This document shows, in pieces, positions 10,150 to 23,970 of a stretch of 64,000 bases of DNA. The notes beneath the pieces are model-generated. The model worked only from the letters and a program-made list of their open reading frames with translations. It was not told the origin of the DNA and ran no database searches. This stretch comes from Clavelina lepadiformis (lineage: Eukaryota; Chordata; Ascidiacea; Aplousobranchia; Clavelinidae), in contig NC_135248.1 in NCBI RefSeq assembly GCF_947623445.1, forward strand, positions 12,223,820-12,287,819. Reading direction: 5' to 3'. Made by a program: the position numbers and the translations under genes. Position 1 is the stretch's first letter, and the number at the start of each line of letters is the position of its first letter.

Positions 10150-13100
10150 TTTGTTTCAACTTTCTAAATTTTTATACGATATACTTCAAAGTGAAGACTT
10201 GAGCCTGGTAAAAGTTTAAATAGGCCTAATCTTAGATTCAAAAATGCTTAAATTAAAAAAACATATAAAATTAATTAACATACTGCCTAGTGTTGCCAAA
10301 CTAGCAAACGCTAGACTTGCAGACTGCATTATTCATTGTAAGCCTCTCAAATTGGATGACTTGAAACGAGACTTAGCAGTGGCCTAATTAAGACAAACTT
10401 AAATACCTATACCCTTGTATGAGTATATGATAACCTGTATCTGGATGGTAACCTTAGGTTGCTTGTAACAGGATACTCAACTTTATTAACCTAAAGTATG
10501 ATAGTCTAATAGGAAGTACAGTATATCAATACAGCTGATGCATCTTGCAAAAATATAAAGCCACAAGATAAAGTTTACAAACTGTATGAATCGTTTATAC
10601 GTTCATGAATCTCCTGCCTGCAGCTGCCACACTTTCCACTATGGCACATGATCAAGCTCAACACAAGTTGTAGACCATAGAGAAAGAAATTATCGTGCGA
10701 CACTTTGCGATGTACTGATTAAAAAGATTTTCAATTAAAGCAAGTCAGCACGCATATTGTTTTAGGATAAAATCAATCTTTTTACATCAATAAACGTTGA
10801 CCAAATTTTTAGCAACTACGTGCTGCTTAGTAAGGTTTGAGGCTAAATATTATCAGCCTATTTCTACAATTCTGGGGTTAAACAACAGCAGAGGTAAGCC
10901 TTAAGTTCACGGATCTGCCAACTGGACCCGAGATTAGTTGGGTTCAAATGGAAGCGTGTCCATGCGAACAGTTTATCCTTTCGCCTGCGAAGGGTTAGGA
11001 TTCCAAGGGTTACCATTCATCCAATCTGCATGTTCTTCAAAACAAACAGTCCAGTTAAACTCAGCCTAATCGAGTTAAATACAGAAATAAAAACCGTACC
11101 AGTTTAATATGTTTTCGCTGTAGCAAACTCAACCAACCGCTAAAACTTTCCATTTCCATTCCAATGCTTCTATGAAAATGAATTAAGTTTAGATTTGTGT
11201 TTTAATTGCAAAAGATTTACTGGATATATTATTTTACATAACAATCATATAATCTGAATATATTATAAAAATACGTTTTAAAATATGTTTACTCTTTTAA
11301 AACTCAGTGTTTACGTGAATAGTAAAACTTTGTGTTGTGTTTATATTGGTGACCAGTTTGTGAATTCTGGAGTGTCCGAACTTTTCTCACTAGGAAATAA
11401 AAATTAAGGCCTTGAAATAATAAAATTAACTAGCAGCTGGGCCGCTCACTATTTGTGAAGATTGCTGCTTTGCTTAGGTCCGCAGTTGGATCAACGGCCA
11501 TAGTTTGGATACCCCTTTTAATTCATCTTTGGAAAACTCAGTCTGGACCAATGTTCAACCACAACAGCTCAACCTAGCTCAACGCTTTGTTAGCAGTTGT
11601 TAATTGATTAAGTTTATGCAATAACTTTTAAGTCGAGGTTGAGTTCTCCAGAGTTTTGCGTTAGAATAAAATCGCTTTAGTTAGTGGGATTTTTGGATCT
11701 TAAATGTCACTAAATTGGATTAAAAAATGGACATTTAGATCGAAAATGTTCATTTTTCAATGTAACACTTTTGCCCCGAAAAACATGTTTCAACTTTCTC
11801 ATAAGCTTTAAAATGCACAAAAATGATAATAATTTTAAACTACTGTACAATATTGGGACATTTTCTTAAAGCAGAAGTAAATTGATTGTTCAAATAAAAA
11901 CTTCGAGTACTGGTACATAAATATGTTTGACTCATTCGATTAAACACATGTTGACTAAATGACGTCTAACAAATAACAATAGGTGGCCTGCAGCTGCGAC
12001 CTTTTTTAAATAATTAGTTTGACAAAACTGTTCGTTTTTTTCTGAATTTGATATTTAACTACAAATGTGTCTAAAATTTAGAATTAAAAGTCTTAAAATT
12101 ACGTCTTAAACGTTGTGAAAACTTGGCTTTAAAATTTTTAAGCTTATGTATATATACTTCTACTTTTCCACCCTAGTTCGTACTTAGTAGACATACTGTA
12201 TGTCAGATATGTTATTTGTTAGAGTTAACAACATTTATTTGTTGAAAACAACTGTCCTTAATATCAACCACAGAGAAGATTTCCAATCACAGTTAGTAAA
12301 ATTTCCTCTGCAACCACCCTTCAAACTATGTAACAGAAATCCCAAAGTTTCTGAGAAAGCTATTGTGTGGTACACTGGAATAAAGACTAACCAAAAATCC
12401 AATGCTTATTTAAGCTTTAGATATGGCATGTAGAAGGCGTACAGACAAATTTAATGGTTTCGGCGACAAACATGCACTTAAATATGGCGTAAAGTTTCTA
12501 ACGATTGTACATTTCTTACACAAATGCTGTTATGAGAACTCTTAAGCTGAAAATAAACGCTGTGATCTGGAGGTTGGAATTGCTTATGACAACCATAAGA
12601 CATTGGCTAGCAATAACTTTGCTTAAGCTTTCCCGATAACAAAAACATATTCATTTCCTGAAAGCAATAAAAAGCAGTTAAACCACTACAGGTAAACGGC
12701 CTAATGAGTTTAAAGTAAGAAATCACTACAGAACTAATAGAATACATCAAGAATACATCATATTCATTTCTGTAGCATTGCCATAAAACTTATCTACTTT
12801 CAAAATGAATTATCACCAATGGCAGTTCTAGCATACACATTTCATATGAAATATGTATATCATTCAATTTCAAAGGAACAATTCGGTAAATTTCCTATGT
12901 CAGCAAATGTTCTACTTGATCAAAAACCTAGTTGAAATAGTATAGAGTGCAAAAGCAAAGCAGGTCTATATGCATTTTTCTAAGCAGATGAAATAAAAAT
13001 GAATATGAATACTTATTGAATAATAAAACGATGTCATTTGATCAGCATAAAGTGGACAAGGCAAGACTAACAACATTGTGTAGAAAATTCAAACAAACTC

Positions 13101-13207
13101 GCAGAGAGTGCCCAGGATACTAAAACTTTATTACTTTGAAAACACCATCTAGTTTTCTATTCTAAATTTTTATCTAGTCATCGTCCTGGCCAATATACGA
13201 GTTATTT
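10150..13207. other. Gene-free stretch of 3 kb
   Basis: No gene recognised. About 10603-10650 (CATGAATCTCCTGC and then CACACTTTCCACT) resembles 21797-21835, a dispersed repeat of unknown class. Short open frames such as 12200-12433 show no family features. Confidence 0.5.
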
Positions 13208-16200
13208 TTAATGGTTCTCATAACCAGGCATAGGAAAGGAGCGAGAAAAAACTTCCACTTCTTCCCGGAGATCACTGATCCTCTTGGTGGTAGCTGGATC
13301 TTCCTTGATAAATGTCTTAAAATCTGCCAATTTTTCTAGAACATAAAGCAATTTTATGTCTATGTGTGGATAAATAAATATTAGTTTCTCTTTATGTTTT
13401 GGACATTTTACACAAAGAGATCTGCAAACTAGGCAACCCTTTCAGAAAACCCAGACAAAAATAACTGGTTCAACATTGTACCATTAGTATGAAACAATAA
13501 TATGCAATGCATCAACTGGAGATAAAAAGGATATATCCTAAGATTTCTGCTTGTGACAGAAGTTCTCCTTTTAACAAAAGAAGTGTCCACGACTACTATA
13601 CAATATGGAAGAATGAGAAAACACAGATGAAGTAGTTCACAAGACAACTTACTTGTTTTGCTCTTAGCGTCAATGGCAATTTCAACCCCACGATCAATAT
13701 ACTCCACCACTTTAACAAAGTCTGCTTCCTTGAAATTCCGTGATGTTAGAGCAGGTGTTCCTGCAATTTTATTAATATCAACGTTGTTAACCACTAATTA
13801 GATTTTGAAACAATACAATCATAGAAATGACTTCAGTTAATGTTAAACAGAAAAAAAACGGATAATACTTAACAATTAAAATTAATAATGCATTCACTAC
13901 AGAGTACAGACAGCATCTGTCTCTAGCAATCAGGCTTATTCTGGAATGACACATTTTGGTAGGTTCATTATTGTTTAAATTATTCTTGCCTTTTGGGAGT
14001 AATTTCGAAGAAAACGTTTAATACAAGGATCAACCATCTAGTTTTCAACTGTACAAATCACACCTAATATTTTGAAACAACGCACCAAGTCTCAAACCAC
14101 CAGGCATTAGAGCACTCTTGTCTCCTGGGACGCTGTTCTTGTTGACTGTAACTGAAGCAAGTTCCAGGACCTGTTCGCTCCTGGCACCGTCTATCTTCTT
14201 GGGCCTCAAATCGACCAACACCAGATGGTTGTCAGTGCCACCTATTTCGTACAAAAAAATTTTAAAAATTTGTTGACCTCAGAAAGTAGGTCAATCTACT
14301 GATAAAAACAAGCTTGAGAGATATTTTTTCAGCTGTTTATTTACATTTTCAGGGTAGAAGAAAAACAAGTAACCTGATACAAGTGTGTATCCCCTTTCAA
14401 GCAAGGCACTTGCCATCGCTTTTGTGTTGCTCATTGTCTGTTTCTGATATTCGATAAAATGTGGTTCCATGCTCTATTATGAACATGCTTTAATACAAGG
14501 CTTATTGTCCTAATAATTGAAATTATACCACAATTTGTAGCATGCACTGTTTACTAGAGACCACAGTATAGCTTATAATACTGATAAAACTTCCAACATT
14601 TACAAATTTTACTGCAAATTTCCGTTTAGTGACATTGTGCCACATATTGACTGATTAAACTCAAAAACACAATAAAGTGAAAAATGCAAGCTGACCTGTC
14701 TTAGTGCCACAGCCACTCCAGCTATTGTAGGATTATGAGGGCCACCTTGCAGACTGGGAAATACGGCAAAGTTAATGCGATTCTCCAAATCGTAAAGCGT
14801 TTCCTTTCCCGTCTTTTTATTGACACTACGCACTCCTTTCCTAGTTGCAAATATTTAAAAGATGAAATAAGGACATCAATGTTAGAACCTACAATGAGTT
14901 TTAAAAAATGTTAACATGTGTGAATTGGAGCAAGTACACAACCACATAATAAAATAAAGCGCAAGTCCATGGCAATCTTGGACATTCAAATGCAAATACC
15001 TGTAAAAGATCAAACCAGCTCGAGGACCACGCAGAGTTTTGTGAGTGGTGGTAGTGACAATGTCACTGTGTTCGAATGGTGACGGGACCAATTTCGCAGC
15101 AACTAGACCACTAATGTGGGCCATGTCAGACATCAGGTATGCATTATGCTGGTTTGCTATCTGCAACATGTAACACATTTGCATTCATCTGGGTTTTTGA
15201 AACAAAGAAATATGGGAGCGTGCTCATTAATGCTGTAGGTCTCATGAATGTTTAACCAAAACCACTTTCATAATTTATTTGAAAGTCTAAAATCTCAAGG
15301 TTTTGAAGATAAAACGACTAAGAAATTGTTGCTATTACAGTCGATTGAACACAACTTACGTCTTTCATTCCTTTGTAATCGATCAACCTTGAATAAGCAC
15401 TTGCACCAGCGATGATCATCTTCGGTCGAAATAACTTTGCTGTTGTCTCTAACATTTCCATGTCAATTTCACCACTTTGGGGCTAATGTAAAATTAAAGT
15501 AGAAATTGCATAAAATACATATCATATAGATAAAGAAAATAATAAATATTGCAAAGCAAAGCAGCAATAGGTGAAGTCAGGTTAAAAAACGTGACGGTGG
15601 TAATAAAATTTTTTGAAGTGAACCAGTGAGGAGTGTCATAACATAAATGTATCATTAATAAATCATGTATATATGGTAACTGGTAACCTACATTCAACCG
15701 ATAAGGCATAGACTCAAAATAAATGCTGGTGGCTGATATTCTCTTTGCATCGGTCATAAATCCGTGAGTTAAACTGCAAAGCAATGGTGAAGACGATTGC
15801 AACAAAATGCATAACACTGCTTGATCAATTATTCAAAAGCTAGGAAGTATATAACCATGTAAAACAACCCTGGCATCTTGATTGGTGACCTGCCCTCAGG
15901 CAAGCAAAGTCACGCTCATTTTTCAAATCACACTTGACTTGTATTGCTCATCTTATTTTAGAAATGTTGATGGACAGACAATTTATCTCAAAACAGCATG
16001 TCTACTTGTGTCTTGAAGCAAATTAATTTAGACATATTTTCACATGTCAAAATAGATGCATCCCTTATTTCATAGGTTGTGACTTATAAAACACTTCATG
16101 CTGCATTGATCACATAAACACAGTTGTTAATATTAAAAGTAAATGATGATTTTTTTTCAAAATTTCAATTGCAGAATCTTTAATAAACAAATTAAACCAT

Positions 16201-18689
16201 TTAACAGCATACTGAGACTTCTCGAGTGGCAAAATGAAAGGGAAAATAATGTTTGCCAAAGCATTATAGTATATGGCATAGGTTACTTATTACTTACTGT
16301 CCACCATCAGGCAAATCCAGCCCCATAATTCTGTCATGGGGATTTAAAACAGCGGTATACACTGCAAAGTTAGCAGGTGACCCTGTAAAAGTAAAATTAG
16401 ATCAACAAAATTCAAATAAAATCAGAAAATTTCTACGACATTTATGCCATACATGTATAATTGTATATACATGATAAATAATATTTCATGCTGCATGTGC
16501 AATTGGCATAATATTTACCAGAATATGGCTGTACGTTTATCCCCCATTCATCAGGGTTTAAATCAAAAGCTTCCAAGCCACGTTTACGACACAGTATTTC
16601 CAATTCATCTACGTGTTCTGTACCACCATAGTAACGTTGACCTAAACAGACAATTCTTCACATATGCCATTTACTATATTTAATAAAATTAATATATTAC
16701 TGCAAAACATTTTTAAAAAGACAATCTAAAATAACAAGCGTTGAATAATGGGAAGTCATAGAATTTAAAGGAAATGAAAAATGATACATTTAGGACTTCA
16801 AAGCTTAAGCAAAAAATTATCGTGACAGCATACCAGGATATCCTTCAGAATATTTATTAGTCAAGCACGACGACATTGCTTCACTGACTGCCCGTGAACA
16901 AAAGTTCTGAAATCAAATATGTGCAATGTTATGAATGTACAAAGTAGAACACTATGGTAAAAAATCAAAAACCGCCAAAATTATATATAAGCAATCTTTA
17001 GCCATTTGAGATGTCAAAAACAAATAAATTGCTTTGGAAAAACTTAAAAACACCATCAGAAACATAGCATTAACATATACAATACACAGTCCTGATTAAT
17101 TTATATTGCAACGTTGCAACTGTTCGGTACAAATGCTTTCAGAAGCATTGTAACAAATGAGTAAATATACAAATATAAACAGTGCCTTACCTCCGATGCA
17201 ATGAGTTCCAAACCTCGAACCTGACGATCTTTTTCTCTCCTGATAATTCCGGTAATTTCTGGATCATCCTGTTCAAGCGGCATGCTTCCATTCCATGATG
17301 CTGCATGCCTCTGTGCAACAACTAAAAAGTTTAGTTCATCATAAGCATTAAATCATCATAGCACCTTTTCCAGCTCCTCTAAGTACTGGTACAGTACATA
17401 CTTTTCCAACTTTTATCTAAACATTTTGGGCTTAGTAAAAAAATTTATATAAATTTAAAGTGTGATATCAGTTTCCTAGATGTTCTCATACCAAGGTTTA
17501 AATCTAAAATGGAAAATTTGTAGAACAACAGGCTAATGAAGGCATTCTTGTAAAAAAATGTGTTCATTATGTCAATTGATTATGTTGATTATGAAACTGT
17601 GCAGCTAGAGCATTTTTTTTGTCCTAAATGTGCAAATAATTCTCCAGGTGAAGTTAAAACAATAAACTAATAAATATATTTGCATTAAATGAACACATTA
17701 GCGCCATTTCGACTTCAGATCCCAGCTCTGCGAACTTGCACATCCACTAGTCGCTTCGGGTTCAAATGACATGATACAGTGTGCAATATAATTCTCTTGA
17801 ACTGTACTGCCCAAATATAGAGCTACATTAACTGACCTAATAAAAGTTTAAACTTTCGGATTTCTCCATGCATTCCTCACATATAATTATCATTGTGCAT
17901 GTTAAATAAATGCTTGTGCTGTACTGCACGACACAATGTCACAGAATGTCTTATGTTTTACTAAGTCGAATAAACGTTTTAGTTAGAGTTTTTACCTTAC
18001 TATTTGTCTGCAATTAGTGCTGGCAAAGAAGGACACGTAGCCTTCATGAAAGCCAGCTTAAGCAGAGTTTATTAACACAGACAGATGATCTACTAACCAG
18101 TGATCACTACAAAAGCATTAGAATCATTTTTACCGATCCAACATCATTTCTAGCCTTTAGAAGGGTTTGGTGCAGATGTGCAAAACCACACGATGCATTT
18201 GTCTGTTTCTATACCAGACTCTGCTACACAAATGTGGTGTCATTTGGTTGTGCACTGCTGAACTAAACGCAATTTTATTGGCACGTGTTCATTTCAAAAT
18301 TTCTACAACAAGGCCATGGCCCAGGGATAACGTGCAATACGCTATTTTACTGCACTGACATTCAGCTAAACTGGAGAGTATACAGCAATTTTCAAAACGA
18401 AATCTTGCGCACAAAGACAAAAAATCTAGTGTGAATTGCTGACGGCGTGTATTGAAAGTGAAACCTCAGATCTTTGCTTATTTATCCTAAATTCGCATTG
18501 CATTTACAAAGCACTTAAATTACGAGTTCTACAGGATGAAAAATACATCAAATCGACGGTATTTTCAGCCCAGGTGAAGAAGTAATTTGAAAATTAATCA
18601 ACATAACTTACATTGAAGCTTGCCGCAAAAGCTTTCTTTCCAGCAAGTCCAGAAGATGATCTAACAAGCGAGTAGAATGCCCGATTCAT
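13208..18689 (-). CDS. SHMT2: Serine hydroxymethyltransferase, mitochondrial type (SHMT2-like)
   Basis: Thirteen exons: 18689-18612, 17310-17191, 16906-16834, 16641-16519, 16382-16298, 15773-15692, 15482-15360, 15160-15000, 14840-14696, 14473-14374, 14241-14086, 13760-13653, 13335-13208. Total 1482 bases, 493 residues (human SHMT2 504). It makes glycine and methylene-THF from serine using PLP. Landmarks: [40 protein letters not shown], the PLP lysine K269 in [56 protein letters not shown] and C-terminal FPMPGYENH. The first exon ([20 protein letters not shown]) is Arg/Ser-rich without acids, as expected of a mitochondrial presequence; together with [16 protein letters not shown] it favours SHMT2 over the cytosolic form. 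Donors GTGCGT (exon 11) and GTTACT (exon 10) are weak but phase demands them. Confidence 0.96.
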
Positions 18690-19799
18690 GTTGACACTCG
18701 GTAGTATAACAGCAAAACCAAAGATATCTAATGCAGAAATACTTTTGACAGCAGGACAGTAAGGATACTAGTAAAAGTTCAAAGCGCACTTCCTAGCCAA
18801 TAGGAGATATTTGCCGATGTGGGTCACGCCGGTGTCGGCGCTGCAACCACTCAGGCCATTCATGTTGTGCAGCGAAGCGTGATTGAGAATAGTTTGTGTA
18901 ATTTTCTATGACGTAAAATGCGCGATTTCAGATGGCCATAAATAGCGCATGCCTTGGCTAAAACTTTCACGATCTACCGAACGCAACGTTTCTGCGCAGT
19001 AAAAACTTTCTAGTTTTGTTAAATTGTATTGCAGGCGTTGACCTTTTAAATTGGAGCGTATTTTTATGACTTATGCTTTATGGTTTTACATTGTTTAACT
19101 CACTATTTAAAACTGCATTTAAGCAATAGACAAGCAAAATAGGACAAGCAAAATATTTTAATGTTTTTTTATTAGTAAATTAAATGTTAAAATGTCGGTC
19201 CCAGGCCTACTAGACACCAATTCTAAACTTTTCTCCTTACCAAGATTTCGTTGAAAATTGTGCTTAATGCTGTTAATATTTGTTATCAGAATATGTGCGC
19301 GAATGAGGTTCAATAGCGAGTAGTCCAGAATGTTCTTCCATTCTATAGAATATAGATGTTAGCTCTTGCAGTGCTTTTTATTTTTACTATTTCGCATTTT
19401 CGCATCGCAATTACAATAATTCTTACGGTGTTAAATGTTTTTTCAAATCAAATTTTGATTTTTTATATTTTTAGCGTTTGTCTAACATTTTACTCATATG
19501 GAATCTAGTCATTTTAGTGGGTCCAAATCAAAATCGTTGACATCATTATAATGGTAAGATTGGTTTATGGTAGCGCTTTAAACAACACCAGAGTAACAAT
19601 CAAATAAAATGTTTAACTCCTTTCATCAAAAAGGCATAGGCACAGGCACAACAAAGTTGACAGTTAAGCAAAGTTTCAATTCAAATGTAAATGCGCCAAA
19701 AATTACAAGAGCAGTATCTAAACCAGTAACAAAAATTCGACAGGTAATACACACGTAGTACAGCAATGGCTTGACAGCAAAGACAGGCAGCTGATCTAT
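18690..19799. other. Gene-free stretch: SHMT2 upstream region
   Basis: Nothing recognisable as a gene. The 5' part is the presumed promoter of the SHMT2-like gene; the rest is the 3' flank of the small gene that ends at 19800. Confidence 0.45.
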
Positions 19800-20814
19800 T
19801 TAAAATAGAGAAAATTCTCTGTTGGTTAAAGCCATTGCATCCACGAACCTAAAACAACAATAAAAATCACAGTTGGAGTAGTAAGCTTTTTCAGAATAGC
19901 TTTAAGTTACTTTTCTTATGATAAGTTTAACCACCATATCTTAAAATAAAGTTAATATTTAAAATGTAAATTTAAGCCAAAGTTACTGAACAAAGACAGA
20001 TTTATAAGCTTACCTCGTCATTTCACTACAGCAATGTACATATCTTGGTGTGTGGGCCCAAGGATAGGCTGTTTTAGGTGAAACCTCATTTTTGGGAACC
20101 CACCAACCATAATTGTTAGCATCAGTCAATGGCACACGACACAACTCATTTGGAGCTGGAGAAAAATAAAGAAGAACATTAGAACAAAAATATTGCCAAC
20201 ATGTTTATTTTTAAGAAAAATGTACAAAAAGGTATTGTTATTAACATCTAAATGCCAAAATATGATTAAAAAATTCAGAAATTTATGTAATATTATAAAA
20301 AGTTTTTGCCAGCTACATGGTATGCTTTATTTAAAAAATGTACTTACTGTATTGTGAGCGTACATGCTTTTTTAGAAGAGTTATGTGCTTGGAATAACTT
20401 CGTTCATTTCCAACGATAGGGTTGGTAAAATTATTAAAATGGTCGGGCACTCTACCAGTGTTTGGGATTGGGGGAAGTTTGAATGGTTTAGGGACAGGTT
20501 CTGATGATCCTGTGCAAATAAAAAAACTATTAAAATGTTTTCGAAAAATGGTTAACGCCTAAATTAATAAAAATAGTTACAATGAGATAATTTTGAGTAA
20601 TATTTCTGTTACTATGCATATGTTGTAGCTATATTAGTAACATATTTTTGCTAAGATAAAGCATTGTAAGATTTAAACTTATGTTCAGTCATTGAGTACT
20701 GCATATTACACCTGTAGAAACCGGACAGGTATGCGGTCTGATTAGAGAAGATGATTCCAAACGCGATTTAATCGAATCTTGATAACCTAAACTAGTCAAT
20801 CCAAAGAATGCCAT
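19800..20814 (-). CDS. Unknown 151-residue protein, possibly a ciliary/sperm microtubule protein
   Basis: Four coding exons: 20814-20712, 20509-20348, 20155-20014, 19848-19800; 456 bases, 151 residues plus stop, all with clean GT/AG borders and matching phase. It begins MAFFGLTSLGYQDSIKSR, is proline-rich in the middle (KPFKLPPIP), then HFNNFTNPIVGNERSYSKH, NNYGWWVPKNE, and ends CCSEMTRFVDAMALTNREFSLF. No signal peptide, membrane segment or coiled coil is apparent. The style (short, Tyr/Trp/Pro-rich, an end of the MTRFVD type) reminds me of small axonemal or microtubule inner proteins such as TEX49/SPMIP11, but I cannot confirm that from memory. An acceptor (CATACAG) lies 34 bases upstream of the ATG, so a 5' noncoding exon or a trans-spliced leader is likely. 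Confidence 0.75.
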
Positions 20815-20848
20815 TACATTTGCTAGGGTTAAAATCAACCAGATCAAT

Positions 20849-22977
20849 CTGTATGAAACAGAAAACCATTATATGCATAAACCATGCAATACAATACCCA
20901 TAACAACTTGCTATTCTTAAATTACATTCTCATATAATTACCCTCATGAAGCTGGGTTGTAAAAAGATTGAGAGAGGTGATTTATTAATTATGGATAAGC
21001 TACTGATATCTTTGTGAAAAAAGTGTGATTTTTCAAAGAATCATTCTATTTTTCGTCGATGGCAGGATGGGGAAAAATCAGTACTAGCTGTTAATAGAAT
21101 GTGGTAATACGAAAAAAGCACCAAAGTCTAGAATGCTTAAAACGTATCATGTGAAAATATTGAAATAAAGTAATGGTGTAAAATTGCTTACAGTTACTGT
21201 ACAACTAGGCTATGTACATGATTAACTGACTATGCATATACATGCATATGTTCAGATATTACCTAACACGTGCATTTCAATCAGAACTTGCACATAAATA
21301 AGCTTGAAAATCAAGGACAAAGTACAAGCGATGAGGAATCATTGTCGAGTTTAAGTCGTGCAAAGACTCACTCAGTTTGAGGATAAAGATTATGACGCCA
21401 AAGCTTTTTAAGTACAGTGCAACCATTTAATCTTATTTGAAAATTGCAATCAGTTTCAGGCTAAGTTATTTTGACAAAACTTAGTACCGGTAAGTGCTAT
21501 CCTCAGGTTATTTAAGCCAGCCGCAGGCCTATAAACTTTATATACAGTATCATGGGACAACCGAGATAAGATAGATTGGTATTGGTGACGGTACCTGTAG
21601 TATAGTACCATCGCACTTTTGAGAATGAGAGACTGCTCCCGCCTACCAATACCCCAACTAGAAAGTACGGCAGTTTTCAACGAGAAATTGTGCGTGCAAA
21701 CGGGCACGAAAATTAAAGCGTAATGCCCTGAAGTCAAAATTTTTTGTGTATTGATTATAAATTGGTGTGATGAGTAAAATGTTTGGCGTCCATGTTGATG
21801 AATCTCGTGCTTACAGGTGCCATACTTTCCACTGCGCTAAAGCGTATAACCAGTAGGCTACGTAAACTAAAACAGTCAAGTGGTCTAAACTTCAGTCACT
21901 CTTAAACTAAAAAAAAATCTAAAAATTCGCAGAATCGAAAAAAATTTACGGTACCAAACTGTTGAAATTAATACAACAAGTATTCCAACCACTTGTAAAG
22001 GCTTCACCCGTAGGCCAAGGCTACTTCAGAAATCAAAAGCACAAGTGTTTTGGTTACTAGCGACTTGTCCTAAATCAAGCTGATAATTAAACCGCGCCAT
22101 TGAGCGGTCAAAAACTTTTAATAAAATTTTTAAAAATTGCACACGTCATGATCGAAAAAAAGTTCAGACACAAATAAAGAAACTGCATTTAAAAAAACAT
22201 GTCCTCCTTTAAATAAACATTAATTTTTTATTTTTCCTAAGGCTATTTGTTTGAATAATCGATTTTCCAATGTTAAATTTCAAAAAAATATTCTCTGAAC
22301 AGCAATGAAGGCTTCATCAATATTTGATTTGCGTTGATTTTGGAAGCTTAATAATATATCACTTACGTTTGCACAAAGGCAGCCATAATTACTCAGAAAG
22401 CATTGTTTGTGATACAACATAAGCAATGTCTTTTTTGCCAAGAGAATTAATAGCACAAACAATATATGTCATTGTAGCTAGCCATATCGGATTTCAAAAT
22501 GTTTTCTATTGAGATTGTAAGGACGTCATATCCATTTATTTGTTTTCGTTGTTTCTTCTGAACATAACTTGGTTTAAAGTTCGCCAATTTCAGTGGAAGA
22601 ATATCCGCACCTCGATGCTGTAGGTTACTTTCTAAACTTAAAATCGATTCTGATGCGCACATTTTAAAGAAACGTGAGTTCTTTGTTGCTAATATATTTT
22701 ATGCTTTTTATTTTAATTAAATATAAAAACTTTTAAGTTAAAAATCAATAGAATTAACTACAGATCTGGTTCATAGCCTAGCATTTTAACTATATTATAG
22801 TCACAAGAAGTAGTTGTACAAGCAATAAAAACAAGCTAGCTCTGGTCCACACCAACCATCTAGGGAGAGTCAATTTTTTACGTAGGTTGAACTTGGTCAA
22901 TCAGCAGAGAAAATGTTTCAAAATCAAAATAATGCATTAAGATTTGTTGTCATAATCTTAGACCAAAATTGAGAGCC
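20849..22977. other. Gene-free stretch
   Basis: No supported gene. Contains second copies of two dispersed repeats (21330-21395 compare 1600-1660; 21797-21835 compare 10603-10650). Open frames at 21456-21737 and 22447-22662 on the minus strand show no domain or splice context. Confidence 0.5.
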
Positions 22978-23540
22978 ATGAGCAAAACAAGACTGCAAAG
23001 CGCCACTTCAACGCGCTCTAGCGGAACGTCTGGATCGTTTGACGTTGAAACAAAGCGCTATAATCACCCGTCTTCCGCAAAACCAACTGGACGAAGGATG
23101 CTGTACACAGGTTAGGTCAGGCCTGGAATTACTTAAAGCTACTATAAATTGTGTAAAAAGAAGTAGCCTGCAAGTTGTGGTAGGCTTTCACTAACTTGGC
23201 ATTTATAGTATGTCATTGATGCCTAGAGATGCGCAACTTCAATTTAACGCAAGAGGAATATGCTATTGCTAACCACTAAACCACCATGTACTAAAATAAA
23301 ACAGGGCCTACAGATGCACTGTTTCATCGAGTATCCGTTGAAGATCAGGGAATGTACATTGGGATTGCTCCCATGTCATCAGAATTCACCAGCCAAGCAA
23401 ACTACCTATACAAAGCAACTGACAACAATGCCCCTCTATGCAGATGGAGGCAGCAGAGAGTCGGCGAAATTGGATGGAATGTCAGTAATCTTCTGAAAAA
23501 CTCAGTACTTCCGGTTAAAATAGATCCGGGAAGGCGGTAG
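22978..23540 (+). CDS. Unknown 122-residue protein in two exons
   Basis: Exons 22978-23110 and 23305-23540 join with matching phase (ACACAG|GTTAGG donor, AAAACAG acceptor) to 369 bases, 122 residues plus stop. The first exon gives a Ser/Thr/Arg-rich, probably disordered start (MSKTRLQSATSTRSSGTSG) and then YNHPSSAKPTGRRMLYTG. The second gives VEDQGMYIGIAPMSSEF, SQANYLYKATDNNAPLCRW, RVGEIGWNVSNLLKNSVLP and ends KIDPGRR. No signal peptide, membrane span or known motif. Continuous open frames over a proper intron of 194 bases and non-random composition support a real gene. I do not recognise the family. It stands tail-to-tail with the decarboxylase gene, whose stop is at 23971, and divergent from the unknown gene at 19800-20814. 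Confidence 0.7.
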
Positions 23541-23970
23541 CTTCTTAAAGAGATTGGTCAATATTTCGCCGATGTACAACAACAATAAAACCCAAACAGG
23601 CTAAAGATTTTGATGCCTTTCTTCAACAGTCTTAGTCACAATGCAGAGTCATCTATCTCAGGTCATTATACAGTAATTATAAATTGCACGAGGCCTTGAT
23701 AAATTATACAAAAAATTCATTCCTAGATTACGTTGAAAATATATTGATGCAACTTGTATTACATCAAAATTACTTTGAAATATCGTCTATTTGTTCAATA
23801 ACGCATTTATACGAGTTTTAAACCAAAATGTCAACAAACTAATGGAAATTTTTAAATAGAACACTTAAGGCTACGGTTTGTTTGTTGCGTTTATCAACGG
23901 CGAAACTAATTAGGGCAATTGTCTAAAAGAAAAATGCATTTGGATTTTTTTTGTGGAAACTTGAAACGAA

